Shown here one piece after another: positions 21,116 to 55,660 of a stretch of 60,000 bases of DNA (positions are counted from its first letter, which is position 1; each line of letters begins with the position of its first letter). Origin of the DNA: Nematostella vectensis (lineage: Eukaryota > Cnidaria > Anthozoa > Actiniaria > Edwardsiidae); assembly GCF_932526225.1 (NCBI RefSeq), contig NC_064044.1, forward strand, positions 813,001 to 873,000, written 5' to 3'. A program made the translations under genes and the position numbers. The notes under the pieces are model-generated. The model ran no database searches. It had not been told where the DNA came from and saw nothing but the letters and a program-made list of their open reading frames with translations.

Positions 21116-23301
21116 TCAGTATTGTATGGACTCTAGCTGTCCGTTCATAAGGTTCATCTGGGCGTCGGCCACCACAAACACGTGACAGTTTACGGTACCC
21201 GTGCCGCTCGCCGTGCGTTTTATCTCGAGGTGCACACCGTAGCGGGTATTGACCAATCGGAAACCACCCCTATGGATAGCACTGTCGTCCGTCGTTCGAA
21301 GGTCGATCCACAGAGCAAACTTGTTATCGCCATAGAACGACTCGGGGCCGATTTCCGGGGCGGCGGGCGCTCCGCTGTGCCCCCCCCCCCCCCCCCCCCC
21401 CCGGGGAGGGGCGGACGAACCGCCTTTTCGCCTCCCTCCAGAAATCCGTGGGGCGCAGCCCCTGGCTGAAGACCTTGTTTGGCATGCCGTCGATTGTAAC
21501 GCGAACGCTCTTGATGTCGGGGTACACGAACTTCTCAGAGTCGCGAGCCCCTGCCGTGTATGGCTCCACAAAGAGGAGCAACAGACCACTCATAGACCTT
21601 CGCGGCAGGTTGACACTCTCGTTGATTATGCTGTCCGTCCCTTTGCTAACATGGAAGGTCTTGTGAAGGTTTACTTGCTCGTAGAAGAACGTTGTGCCGT
21701 TTTGGTAGGCGGCGGCTGCAGACCGGGCGAGGTTGTCGTCCCTCAGGCTTTCGTACTCCAGCTCTAGATTCTTGATGCCATAGGATAATTTGGTAGCATC
21801 GCTTCCGACTACGACCTGATCAACCGCTGCGAACGTGATCTCGAAGAGCAGCGCCTCGGAGAGCGCTCTTGGGTACAGCACGCCGTGGTCCGTCAGCAGA
21901 GAATGGTCTAGCGGGATGGTGTACCTCGCCCAGTGGGCGGCGTTTAGAGCGTTCTCCTTGGCGTTACTGGTCGCTTTATCGCCAGCCTTGGAGCGAAGCT
22001 TGCGCATGTTTTCTGACTGTATGCCCTGCTCCAGGCGGTCCTCTCTCTCGACCTTGGACAGGTAAAGCTCCTCATACGTCTTGAAGACGTCGTAGCGGTT
22101 GGTGTCCTGGAGCGTTTCTCCTGCAAACGAGATTTTCAGGCGGCTAACGAGATTTCGGCCGACGTTGTTCACGATGGCATTATTTTCATGGCCTGAGATG
22201 GAAAAATCGAGACCGACCCTCAAGGAGCCAGGCACGAGCGTGACGCCTTCCGATAGCTTTGGGACCGCCACATATAGCGTCTCGCCTGGGGAGGCCGTCG
22301 ACGGGTTGAGAGTGACCCGGTGAACAGTTCTCTCGGCTTTCAACCCCAGAGGAGTTCTGGGTGTAGACGAACGCCTCGATCGAGCGATCGAGTCTTCCTA
22401 GCCCTGCTTTCGTCAGCCCATCACCTTTGGGAGGCGCAAACCAGCTATATTGCACGCCCCCGTGGTCGTCGTTGCGTATGTAACCCACCTGCTTCCCACT
22501 ATTGTACGTCCCACCTTCGTCGCTAAACAGATTGAGGTGGCTCGGGTACTCATCCGCCGCCGTGTCGTAGCCACGGATCACGTGCACGTTGCGATACCCC
22601 TCCCCCGGGTAGAACACAAACACATCGCCTAGCCCGTGGTTCCGCCCGCCTTTCCATCGGAAGTCCGGCTTACGCGGCAAACCGAACTCTATACATAGAC
22701 GCTCGAAAGCGGCCTTCTTGTAGGGGTTACCTTGTTGCGTGAACGGGCCGTCGCCAGGCAGGGGGGCGCCGAGCTCGTAGAGTACCCTCCGGGTGGTAAA
22801 GTAGACGTGAAACCTTAGAAATCCCCTGATGACAGAGGGGAGCGTGGCGAAAGCGGGGTCTGTTAGGGACACCCCGCACCCGGCGGTTGCGCACCAGACC
22901 GCAAAGTTGAGTTGCTGTGGCCAGTACCCATAGGAAGGCTCCGATAGCCACCGGCGAGAATCCATGGCGGACTTGTGCGTGACTACCGTCTCTTTGAATA
23001 TGTCTCGGATCCTAGTCGTGAATGATTTGTCCTCAGCCACGTGTATCTCCAGCTGCGTGAGCAGTGGGGTGATGTCTGAGGCCGTGCTCTCCACGGGTGT
23101 CGCGGGCACGGCGTAGAGCAGCTTTTGCGCGAGGGTCAGAGACGTAGGGAAACCTAGGGAAACCGGTTTTTTTACTTGTCCGGCTATAGCGTGTTTGATA
23201 TGCTCGGCTATAGAGGCTCCCGCCGCAACCGCCGCCTTCTTCGTCTCCTCCTCCTTCCTTCGGGGAACCTCGTTCAGCATCCGCCAGCCTTCCCAATCCA
23301 T
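21116..23301 (-). pseudogene. Probable major capsid protein, two frame changes
   Basis: Coding runs from ATG 23301 in one frame to about 22340 (SEPSYGYWPQQLNFAVWC, RFHVYFTTRRVLYELG, NHGLGDVFVF, SIEAFVYTQ). It then continues in a second frame to the homopolymer at 21380-21402 (HRVTLNPSTASPGETLYV, FAGETLQDTNRYD, LTDHGVLYPRALSEALLFE, RRSMSGLLLLFVEPYTAGA). It finishes in a third frame to TGA 21116 (FYGDNKFALWIDLRTTDD, GTVNCHVFVVADAQMN). Total about 720 codons, within the size of Polinton double-jelly-roll capsid proteins. Assignment rests on position upstream of the ATPase and on family memory. The 22343 frame start is not a natural start codon. Confidence 0.55.
21380..21402. repeat. 23-base C homopolymer inside the capsid gene
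   Basis: A run of 23 C (G on the coding strand) in a locally GC-expanded stretch that does not match the flanking conserved protein. It coincides with the second frame change. Its length could be unreliable in assembly or unstable in vivo. Confidence 0.9.
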
Positions 23302-23331
23302 GCTCAGCCCTATTAAACACGAAGGCGGGCT

Positions 23332-24021
23332 ATGTTTAACACAATGGTGGTCCTACATGCTGTGTTCACCGGAGGCGAACTGACGCTCTTCTTCGAGCAG
23401 CCGATAAGGCGCCCATGCTTCGTGGCGCTCCGGCAGTGCTCGCTGTTTAACAGCTGGTATAATCTCGAGCGGGAGCATCAGATAACGACTATAGCCTCCC
23501 TCCCGCCCATCGCTACTCTGCCAGCCGGGCACCACACGGCCGAGTCCATCGTGGAAACGATCAACCGCGCTGAAAGCAAGATTCTGACCGCGAAGCTGGA
23601 TCCCCTCACCGGGAAGATGCGCTCATGTCCAATGGCGTTGCGTTCCTGAATGCCGAGCTTTGCGCACTATTTGGCCTAGAGGCTAAAGACGATCAGTTGG
23701 GGGGGGCGGGGCCTCGCACTGCCCCTGGGGTAGCCCCCACTTAAGGTGGCTTTGCCGAAAATAGAGGCCATCTACATCTTCTGCGATATCGTAGACCGCT
23801 CGCAATGCCTCGCCTTAGACGAGCCTTCAAACGTTCTCGCTTCCCTAGTAACCCGCGGGAGGCCGCACGAGAAAGTCGTCTATGGGCCCGACATCCCCGT
23901 TTGTGTCGCAGCATCTTTCTCTGAGTTTGTCTCGAGTATCCGAATATGGATCAGGGATGACCGCGGTAGACGGGTGGACTTAAAGGGCAAGCCTGTTCGC
24001 CTCGTATTAGAGCTAACCTAG
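23332..24021 (+). pseudogene. Element structural-type protein, frameshifted
   Basis: The first frame (ATG 23332) encodes MFNTMVVLHAVFTGGELTLF, SLFNSWYNLERE and AGHHTAESIVETIN, ending at 23649. The second frame (23746-24021) encodes PKIEAIYIFCDIVDRSQC and SSIRIWIRDDRGRRVDLKGK. A G/C-rich stretch (23699-23740) separates them, so one gene was probably split by an indel or insertion. The C-terminal beta-strand pattern recurs in Polinton clusters. A minor capsid or attachment role is possible. It is divergent from the capsid gene with only about 30 bp between starts. Confidence 0.5.
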
Positions 24022-24037
24022 GTCCGACATAACAAGC

Positions 24038-24721
24038 ATGGCAAACAGCGACGTTAGCAGCGGTGCCATATACCCCTCGCTTCCCAGCGTCTGCCCCCCG
24101 AAGGGTACGCACATGACGCCTACCGCTCCGGCAAGCATCGGCGGCGACGCGCAAAGTTTCCGACTCCAGAAAATATGTGACACTCAGGCGACTCTAGACA
24201 ATGAGATAACGCATTATCGACAGGTGCGGAAGAAGTATTAGCGCGCCTTTGCCGTTACCCATGCTGTGTCTGTGGCATCCGTCATCGCTGCAGGGGCGCT
24301 CTCCAGTGCCGGGGTGGGGGTCTCTTTGAGTGGGATAGGGGTTCTGATCGGCGCTCCGCTGGCAGGGGTCGCTGGGCTGGTCGGTGTCGTGGGCGCGGGC
24401 GCGGGGGTAGTCTCTAGGGGTCTTACGAGCAAGGTGGCTAAACACGAAGACACGATGGTTTTAGCGGAGAGTAAGAAAAACTCGATCAGCGAGCTGGTCT
24501 CTAAGGCTCTGCAAGACGGGCATATCTCAGACGATGAGTTTCGGTTAATACATCGGGAACAAGAGAGATACAACACGCTCAAGGCCGCTATCAGAGCTCG
24601 ACACGGCCTCGCACCGCGTGATAAAAAAAGCGGGAAAGGGCCCTCCCTGGAGGCACGCGAAAAGATGAAAAAGAGGCTGCGAGAAATTCGCGAGGAGTTC
24701 GGGAGCGAGGTGTTCGAGTAG
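24038..24721 (+). pseudogene. Small hydrophobic/helical element protein with in-frame TAG
   Basis: ATG 24038. The frame is interrupted by TAG 24239-24241, after which the same frame continues to TAG 24719-24721. The first part ends LDNEITHYRQVRKKY. The second part has a long glycine-rich hydrophobic stretch (SLSGIGVLIGAPLAGVAG) and a basic helical tail (EAREKMKKRLREIREEF). The gene ends exactly at the right TIR. Such proteins occur at this position in related elements, as I recall. The function is unknown. Confidence 0.55.
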
Positions 24722-25148
24722 AACTCAGGTTTAAACGCCACGCCAGCGGCTATGAATTTACGGCCGAAAAACGGTTCTTTCGCTCTCTGTAGGTTTTGCG
24801 TAGATTGGCCCGGCCTACATGGACAATCGCCCTAATTATTTATGTACGTGAAACGGCCCGGCCTACACAAACAATTGCCCTAAATATTAATGTACTTGAA
24901 ACGGCTCCGGCCTACATGGACAATTGCCCTAATTATCTATGTACGTGAAATCGATTTGGCCTACATTAGCAATTGCCCTAATTATCTATGTACGTGAAAC
25001 ATTATCTGCCTGATATATAGAGACGGGGCTGGGGGGCTCGGATGGGGGATTCGCGCCTCCCAGGCCTAAAACGGGAGACGGGGCTGGGAGGCCCGGAGGG
25101 GCGATCCGCGCCTCCCACTAGTTTCTCTGAAACCCCCTGGTCCCCCCC
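24722..25148. repeat. Right terminal inverted repeat
   Basis: Inverted counterpart of 13996-14412, beginning AACTCAGGTTTAAACGCC directly after the last stop codon and ending in CTGGTCCCCCCC. Differences from the left repeat are scattered substitutions and small indels, suggesting an insertion that is not very recent. Confidence 0.9.
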
Positions 25149-25154
25149 GTAATC
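25149..25154. repeat. Right target-site duplication
   Basis: GTAATC, followed by ATATCCC exactly as the interrupted host repeat would continue after GTTGTC. Confidence 0.6.
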
Positions 25155-25640
25155 ATATCCCTTTATATTTTTTTGGCCGAGTAGTCATTTGAAGTGGTTG
25201 TCATATCTCTTTATATTTCTTTGGCCGAGTAGTCATTTGAAGTGGTTGTTATATCTCTTTATATTTCTTTGGCCGAGTAGTCATTTGAAGTGGTTGTCAT
25301 ATCCTTAATATATTTCTTTGGCCGAATAGTCATTTGAAGTGGTTGTCATATCTCTTCATATTTTTTTGGCCGTATAGTCATTTGAAGTGGTTGTCATATC
25401 CCTTTATATTTCTTTGGCCGAATAGTCATTTGAAGTGGTTGTCATATCTCTTCATATTTCTTTGGCCGTACAGTCATTTGAAGTGGTTGTCATATCTCTT
25501 TATATTTCTTTGGCCGAGTAGTCATTTGAAGTGGTTGTCATATCCCTTTATATTTCTTTGGCCGAGTAGTCGTTTGAAGTGGTTGTCATATCCCTTTATA
25601 TTTCTTTGGCCGAATAGTCATTTAAAGTAGTTGTTCCTGA
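25155..25640. repeat. 48-bp minisatellite, right part
   Basis: About ten further units of the array interrupted by the Polinton-like element (TTGGCCGAGTAGTCATTTGA core; variants GCCGTATAGTC and GCCGAATAGTC). It is followed by GTTCCTGAGCTGCCGCCATA, also found after the copy B array at 50135. Confidence 0.95.
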
Positions 25641-27160
25641 GCTGCCGCCATAATAATAATTTTTGTGTATTCACATAACATCTCGCCGTGTTTCACTGAA
25701 TTACACCTGGTTGGTCGGGGAATATTCTCATACTCATTTTATGGATGGCTGGTGTTCAATAATAAACTTATGATATGTTTTCTTGGAAGAGATTATGTAA
25801 ATATGTTGATGACACAATAAATAAAATCAAGCAATAAAATGCATCTTTTCGTGTCTGTGTTTGTTAATGGGGTATTTTGGGAAATTGTAAAAAAGAAAGA
25901 GAAACGATTTTTTTTATTTGCTTTGTTCAGTCACAGCCCACTGGCGTCGCTATGAGCAAGATCCACTGAATTGTAGTGTTAACGTGCAATACAAATAAAG
26001 CTTGGGTTACCTTTGTGCTTCTGGGATTCCTCCACCGGAAGTATCGGCAATGTCACACTAGTTTGTTTTATCAAATTGAAAAGTAATTCACACAATTAAC
26101 AGCTGCAGCGTACTTTGAAGGGTTCTGCTTTAAAATCGGAATACTTTGGCCCCTGTTTTCACATCAAAACAGCCACTATGAGTCCGGTAAGTGAATACAT
26201 GGCCCATGAGGTGGCTAAAGTGTTTATACGGAGATAGACACTGAAATGCGAGTAGTATTATATATATCCTCGCGAAGAATGCGAAATCTCAGCTGAACCC
26301 AAAGAAGTGCTTACTTCGCAGGTTAACATTAATTTCTTTTCAAATTTGCCATATCTTCATGTGAGCTCCAACGTTTGAGGTTTCAGTACTGGGCAATTGT
26401 ACTTGTAACAGAAGTCCCTCGAATAGCTCGTAAATGCTTTGCAAGTATCCACGAGTTAAATGCTGATTTCGGTTCGATACTAATCGACTGAGTTTCTTCC
26501 CAAATATCGTAAGATGATTTGATACCAGTTATCATTGATTGCTAAAGTTTTCTCTTTTAAAATCTAGAAAGAATATTATCCACGCAGTTACTCTATTGGC
26601 TCGACCATGAAAGATGTTTAATGCAATTGGCCCATTTTCACTATTATCGCAAGCACAATTTGTATTTCCGGTAAGAGCAGTGAATTGCTGTCATTGTAAT
26701 ACGTCATGTCTGTTCAAGCAAACGTCGCGTCACGACAGTGCGGGCTTCTGCTCAAGAACCCATAAGCTAAGTAGAAATAAGTAGAGAAATAAAAAGATAT
26801 ATAGAGAGATCCGTTCTTGTGAATTCGGCAGAGTCTACTACCAGTTTTCGGTGAGCCGTATTTTTACTCTGGTTAACGAACACTACTATATTTTGATCCA
26901 TTCTTGATATTGAGCAAAGTTGCCATAAATCACGGCGAAGTAGTAAGTTTTACCCAAATCGGGCAATTTCAGACAAATCAAGAGTCTCACAATTTTCAAT
27001 ATCCCAAAGCTTATTTTGTTTTATATTACACAAGGAACCTCTAGGCGAAACATCAAGCATATGTAAGCTAACACAACTTTATTGTGTGACTTTTGATACT
27101 GACTTCATGGAATGGCTGTGAAATATGGTTAACTGTGTAATTGTTTTTAATTCTGATTCA
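25641..27160. other. Spacer upstream of copy B, no gene seen
   Basis: AT-rich, non-repetitive DNA between the array and the first coding exon of copy B. It should hold the copy B promoter and 5' untranslated region. I could not identify a convincing TATA box. TTCAATTCAG just before the ATG could be a splice acceptor for a 5' non-coding exon. Confidence 0.5.
25816..25838 (+). terminator. Candidate polyadenylation signals of copy A
   Basis: AATAAA at 25816-25821 and 25833-25838, followed by a T/G-rich stretch (TTTTCGTGTCTGTGTTTG). If used, the 3' untranslated region would span the minisatellite and the inserted element. Position only; not tested. Confidence 0.3.
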
Positions 27161-27169
27161 ATTCAGAAA

Positions 27170-49918
<22,749 letters not shown>

Positions 49919-49921
49919 TGC

Positions 49922-50140
49922 CGAGTAGTCATTTGAAGTAGTTGTCATATCTCTTCATATTTCTTTGGCCGAGTAGTCATTTGAAGTAGTTGTCATATCT
50001 CTTCATATTTCTTTGGCCGAGTAGTCATTTGAAGTAGTTGTCATATCTCTTCATATTTCTTTGGCCGAGTAGTCATTTGAAGTGGTTGTCATATCTCTTC
50101 ATATTTCTTTGGCCGAGTAGTCATTTGAAGTAGTTGTTCC
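49922..50140. repeat. 48-bp minisatellite downstream of copy B
   Basis: About five units of TTGGCCGAGTAGTCATTTGA AGTAGTTGTC, against some 35 at the equivalent site after copy A, where the Polinton-like element inserted. Confidence 0.95.
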
Positions 50141-50210
50141 TGAGCTGCCGCCATAATAATAATTTTTGTGTATTCACATAACATCTCGCCGTCTTTCACT
50201 GAATTACACC

Positions 50211-50405
50211 ATGTCCACGATCGTTTCCTCACAGAACAATAAACGGGAAATGGCACCATGCTGTAGGTTCATTATGGTGAACCAGTAATAATTTACTTTT
50301 ATAAAAAATAATCACAGAAAAAGACACGGGAAATGGATGTAGGGTCATCATGGGGAATAAGTAATCACAGAAAAAGACACGGAAAATGCCACCATGCTCT
50401 AGAAG
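50211..50405 (+). pseudogene. Partial duplicates of the last RTK exon
   Basis: CACGATCGTTTCCTCACAGA and ACCATGCTGTAG-type strings of the last exon recur here about three times with decay, each followed by a version of the 3' flank (AACCAGTAATAATTTAC, GAATAAGTAATCACAG). Non-coding remnants. Confidence 0.6.
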
Positions 50406-50658
50406 AGCAAGAAGCCAAAGCCAAAACAAATAAATTCCAGCTACCGATTTGAGTCAGAGGTAGCTGAACTTGACTGGTATTGTTGGACTTGAAAACAGGG
50501 GCGAGGGTCCATTTTTTTTTTACAATTTTGCGAAAAAGCACTGAGGAGTGAATGAAAACAATTAGAAAATAAAGGTCATTGGCCAGGGATTGATCCCGGT
50601 TGCGATTTGGCGATTCTCTAGGACCAAGAGAGCAAAAGATAAGAGAGGGACACTTTGG

Positions 50659-51657
50659 TATTACCCGCGCGCCATGTCGATTCCGAATCTGGCTATTTTT
50701 AGTAACCACCGCCCCACCACTGCTCGTGAGCATTTTTACTCACCCTACCCCCGCGCTTTGGCATTAATATCTTGTTGTTTGCCGCTGTTTTGTGTTTGGA
50801 AACCGAAAAAAACCCGACCCTATTTGCACAAATATCATCTAAAATTTCATTCTAGCATCAAGGATAGGGGCAGTTGCGGTTTATTAAGGGTATGTAGTAC
50901 TTCGAGGATTGCAAGATTTCGAAAACGAGACTTCATTCAAAATCAAGAGCGGAAAACCTCGTGCTTCAAACACCGTTTTCGCTCTAACTTGCTGCTTCTT
51001 CGTGGTTTTTCATCTCATTATTTTCCTAATGGTCAAACGAAATCTGTAAGTTAGACTTTAGATAATATATTGATTTTTGTGAATATTCCGGTGAAATGAG
51101 AAGGAATCCAAGAAAGATAAATTTCATAAAACTATCCTTGTAGCGAGGGAATGCATTTTTGTGATGATCAAAGCCAGCAAGCTGAGCTTTTTGCAATCTG
51201 AGCTTTTTGTAATAGTGAGAAAATAATGAGGGAGATATTACTGTACTTCTTTGATGTTGTTATTATTATATGTTATATTATTATGTTGTTATTATACAAG
51301 CTGGAGTCGGGATTTAAATCAAACGCGGTATCACAGCCATTTTATCGTTCGTCGGTTTTTTCTTTCTTCTTCACTTGACTTCGCCGCTCAGACAAACAAA
51401 ACAGTCAAACTATTCAGGGATTTAGCTTTCTGTGAGTATATTTGCCAATCTTGCTTACTTAATTTAGACCTGTTTTCTTCTTCCGAGTTATTTTACATGA
51501 TCTCTTTTCATTCTTATCGAGTTGGCAAAACAACAACACCCAACCCGCGGGGGAGTAGGACAAAATAAAAGGAGCAAATCCTCACGCGCAGTGGTGGGGT
51601 GGTGGTTACTAAAAATAGCCAGATTCGGAATCGACATGGCGCGCGTGTAATTCATAG
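50659..51657. mobile_element. ~1-kb element with long inverted repeats
   Basis: CGCGCGCCATGTCGATTCCG AATCTGGCTATTTTTAGTAA at the left is matched in inverse at 51600-51650. The similarity continues inward for roughly 120 bp in total (CCCCACCACTGC, CCCCCGCG). No coding region recognised. Probably a non-autonomous foldback-type DNA element. No clear target duplication found. Confidence 0.65.
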
Positions 51658-51969
51658 ATCCGACATGTCAATCACGCGCGCACGAATAGCCAATAAGGAA
51701 AGAGACGATGCAATAACAGCCATATGGTCCCACAAAAAGTCGGCAATCGACGGCAAAAAGATTGGTTTGAGAAATTTTTCTGCGAATCTGGACAAGCAAA
51801 ATAAGCATCTTCCGGTCAGCGTAGAAAGTGATAGTCCTGTTTTCTTTGACCGGCCACTTTTAGTGTAGAGTTGGGACTCAAATTGCAGAAAAACACGTAA
51901 AATTCCTGCAAAGAAACGAAAAACAAAAAGCAAACAAACCACATACAAGAATAGTGTAAGTCCTTCCAT

Positions 51970-53160
51970 TAAACTTGTGTTTGATGTTATCCTAGGTTAA
52001 TTCAATTAAATAAGAATGGAGACTGTCGTTTGTATTATTGCTGTAAATCTTGACATTTGGCGATAAAACTTGTAGTTAAAAGTCAGTCGTAAACAGCGAA
52101 TTCGGCCATTCTCAGTCTACTTTTCCCCGCACTTAAATAACTGCAAGTTGACAAAAATAGCTTAAAAGCACATAAACCAGTGCGGAACATTACCATTTTT
52201 GGTTATATTTGATAAACAATCTGATTAACCAATCAGAGATAAGTATTACTATGCCCAGTCTTACGCGGTCACGCCTCAACTCAGAGTGGGAAAACAAAAT
52301 GACGGTTCCGTTGAATCGGGAAAATCATGTTGAACGCCGCTTTTTAACTCTCTGCTAGCAGTGATTTCTTCTTATCTGTTTAAGCAGGGATTTCACCGAC
52401 TCAGTGCGTCATATATACCCTATTTGTGTTGTTTCTCATCGGCAACAGACCTCATTTGCAGGGTTTTTTTTACGACTTCACCGAATCGTACTGTAATGAA
52501 CGCGGAAGGGTAAGCCACTGCTAGCAGGCTATAACATGGATCACCAATTATCTAGTTGTACGTTTCATCAAGTCATACAAATGCACAAAATTTCCCTGGA
52601 TTTATCTTGCTTTCGCACTCGGAATGAAGACACTCCAAGAAAAATTTTAGTTGGGATATTGAAACTAAAATGAATCTTATACATAATGGCAGCGAGTCTC
52701 ATTAAAAAAAATGAAGCTTAATCGTATACAGATTGGCCGCGAGTCACTGTTTATTGTATGCAATTTAAAGATACTACATGAAAGTACTGTTTAAATGTTT
52801 ATATTTGATCCTGGAATAAATAGATTTGCTATGATCAGTAAATCTCAGGGATAGCAGTCATTATTCATTGCTGCATTAGTTTGCTATTACTCGTTGTAAA
52901 AAAGTCCTTACCACAAATGCTCACATTATGGATTTTTTTTATAAATGGATTCTAGAGGGGGCACTTGTTTAAGGGGCTATGTAATGTGCTTATTCAATGA
53001 GGGGTGTATGTATACCTCAGTGTCAGAACCATCCCCAAAGGACTTCATTGTATCCAGCTATGTTTTCATCATGATTCATGATGACACAAATCGTGCTTAA
53101 TACACAGGTTCTAACACCAAGTTAGAGCCATTGAGGGTGTATTTCATTGTGTGTGCAGAC
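51970..53160. other. AT-rich DNA, no feature seen
   Basis: No ORF of interest, no repeat structure and no splice-bounded exon that I can support. Confidence 0.5.
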
Positions 53161-53164
53161 AAAT

Positions 53165-54480
53165 GGAAAAAGGCATTAAGTGTAAACTAGGGTGAGGAAA
53201 ATGCATGGTAAGGGAAAAGGGGTGGTGACTAAGGGTATGTCTAATTGGGGGTGCTGACACAGGTTGTGAAGATGAAGTAAACTTGTACCATGTTTGATTA
53301 CTAGGCCTTGGAGATAATAGGAGAATGGGAGTATAGTCATACCCTGGGTAACAGAGGCTTCAAGCTTCACTAGAGCAGATATCATATGGAAAATATCTAT
53401 TCATATTTGGTGATACTTCAGGCTTATTTTTTTTTCTCGCCAGTCTCTATTATATGCGCAAAGGGTCTTTTTTTTTTTATAAAAAGGGAATTAAATTAAT
53501 TTGATTTGATCCCCTTTAAAACTATAGTGATATTAAGAATTTATATGTTTGGGGTATATAGGTTTGAGTAATTGTTTGGGGGGGTAAGTTTCTATACTTG
53601 GTATATTTTATGTATAGAACTCAGGTTTGGGTATTTTTTTTTTTTTGGGGGGGAGGGCTAATTTGACAAAAAGTCCTTATCGCAAATGCTTATTTTAGCA
53701 TATTATGCCCTTCTTTTTACCCCTCTTGTACCAGGTTTGATTACTAGGCCATGGAGATTCTAGGAGTATGATTGTGCAGTCATAGATATCATACTGTATG
53801 GAAAATAAATATTAATATTTATTGATACTTCAGGAGCATTTTTTATCTCAGTGCCTATTGCACAGAGTTTGTTTGTTGTCTTTTTTATAAAAATGGAATA
53901 AAATTGATTTTATTTAATAAGCAAATCTGAGAGTTGAAGCTCCCTTATAGCAAGATTTTGTATGCTTGGGCTATAGAATTTAGGTTTGGTTATTTATTTG
54001 GGAGGTAAGTTTCTATGCTTGGTATATTTTATGTATAGAATTCAGGTTTTTGTATTTTTGAGGATGAGTAGGGAGGGGGGCTAATTCATCAAAAAGTTCT
54101 TATCGCAAATGCTTATTTTAACATATTATGCCCCTCTAGCATTAGATTTTAGAGGGGGGCACTGGTTCGAGTGGCTATGTAATGGAGGGCTATTTTATGG
54201 TGTGTGCAGACAAATAGGAAAAGGCATAGAGTGTAAATTTCAAGGTTGAGAAATGCATGGTAAGGGGAGTGAGGTTGTGATGACTAAGGGAATGTCACAT
54301 GTGGTGTGCTCACACAAGGTGCGAAGACAAGGAAGTAAAATTGTACCAGGTTTGATGACTAGGGCCTTGGAGGCGAGGAGGATAGAGTTTTTTTTTATAA
54401 AAGGGAATAAAAATAAATAAAATTTGATAAGCAAATTTTCCTTCTAAAACTTTTTTACGGGACTGGCAAGTTTCAAGCTT
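53165..54480. repeat. Diverged large tandem duplications
   Basis: The segment AATGCATGGTAAGGG ... GTGACTAAGGG ... TTGTACCATGTTTGATTACT AGGCCTTGGAG at about 53200-53340 recurs in decayed form at about 54250-54380. In part it also recurs at about 53725-53765 (CTTGTACCAGGTTTGATTAC). Flanking G-rich and T-rich stretches also repeat. Old duplication, no gene. Confidence 0.65.
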
Positions 54481-55500
54481 TTGTATGATTTACGAATAGA
54501 ACTCAGATTTGGGTTACTTTTTTGGGGGAAAGGGGGGGGGCTATCTATTCTTGATGGAGTTTTGGGTATAGAGTTCAGATGCAGGTATATTCTTAGGGGT
54601 GGCGCGGTTCCATTCTTTTGGGATAAAATGTTCGTATCTGTCGGAACCAACAGTCATGTTTACAGCTAGAGTGCCCCCCCCCCCCCCCCCCCCCATGTTG
54701 TTGTGGTGGTCGCAGGGCAAGACATTTAGCTAAAGAATGATAAGAAGCGAACCCCCGAGAGACAAGGGTAGGGTAAAATGTTTTTCGACTAAATGTTGAC
54801 ACGAATTTTCATACCTATTCTTCGGCGATTTTTCCCTGTTGTATAGACGTTGGGCCTTGACTCGCACTTTCGTCCTTACAATTCAACCTCCGCTCTTCTC
54901 AACTTTCACCATACCCTGTGGGCACTCGTTTCGGCTTGTGGTGAAAATTGTTTTAGTATGCCATGATCCTCATTTATCCTAGTTTAGTCCTGTCAAGGTT
55001 CTAAGCCGTAGAATTTGGTCCATCACACTCATATTTCTCTTTTTCTAAACGTAAACATTACGAAAAGAGTTCGATTTTACGGCAGTCTCCAATAAAAGCG
55101 CTCAATTTGAAAAGGTTTCCCAAACGATATTTTACTTTCGAGCACAGGAACTCATCAATCAAATATCAAACTTGGTATAGAGCAGGATATTTTGCTGTTT
55201 TGGCCGATTTTTGCGATGCGACGTCTCGCTAACAAAACAAATTCAAGTTTCAAACTCCGCGCGGCCATTTTGAATATTTGCATAATAAGTAGGTAAATCG
55301 ATATAACCAAAAATAGTAATGTACGGCACTGTAAACACATAGTACCTACCGAAGAGAGCACCGCTTTATCTTATCATTTCCAAGTTTTCGTATTTCGAGC
55401 TGGATTCTGGTCGTTTCCATTCAACAACCAAACTCGTAGTTATCTATTTCTATGCTTCTCTTCAAGTGTCTGAACTCATATATAACTGACATTCATAGAT
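54480..55500. other. Non-coding spacer with C homopolymer
   Basis: No credible gene. Contains a run of about 19 C (54676-54694). Confidence 0.5.
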
Positions 55501-55660
55501 TGACATTATCGTTATTATTGTTATTGGGTTCCCTGTGGACATGATGTCACGTGATTGATGAGCCCACGAGGGATTTGTTCAGTTCATTAAAAAACCCATT
55601 CAGACAAGCACTCTTTCCGAAGTTTTAATCGTAGTTTTAATCCCCCAACACGCCGATACA
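55500..55660 (+). mobile_element. End of a BEL/Pao 5' LTR (start not defined)
   Basis: The primer-binding site begins right after CGCCGATACA at 55660, so the LTR should end here. The sequence contains ATTAAAAAACCC, a possible promoter. No second LTR is in the window, so the left limit cannot be set. Confidence 0.5.

Larger units (their letters stand above)
13996..25148. mobile_element. Polinton-like (Maverick/adintovirus-type) element
   Basis: About 11.15 kb bounded by inverted repeats starting GGGGGGGACCAGGGGGTTTC. It is flanked by GTTGTC (13990-13995) and GTAATC (25149-25154), an imperfect 6-bp target duplication placed exactly where the host 48-bp repeat resumes with ATATCC. Inside are a packaging ATPase, a probable major capsid protein, small membrane proteins and a retroviral-type integrase, which together define Polinton-like elements. 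No DNA polymerase B or adenain-type protease was recognised. It carries instead an SF1-helicase C-terminus fused to HNH. Several reading frames are broken, so this copy is probably inactive. Confidence 0.85.

Noticed and set aside
21182-22323. Plus-strand ORFs opposite the capsid gene
   Set aside because: GC-rich shadow frames of the minus-strand coding region.
51251-51868. ORFs of about 90-105 codons in the inverted-repeat element
   Set aside because: No transposase motif, no acidic catalytic triad and low-complexity composition. Likely chance frames.
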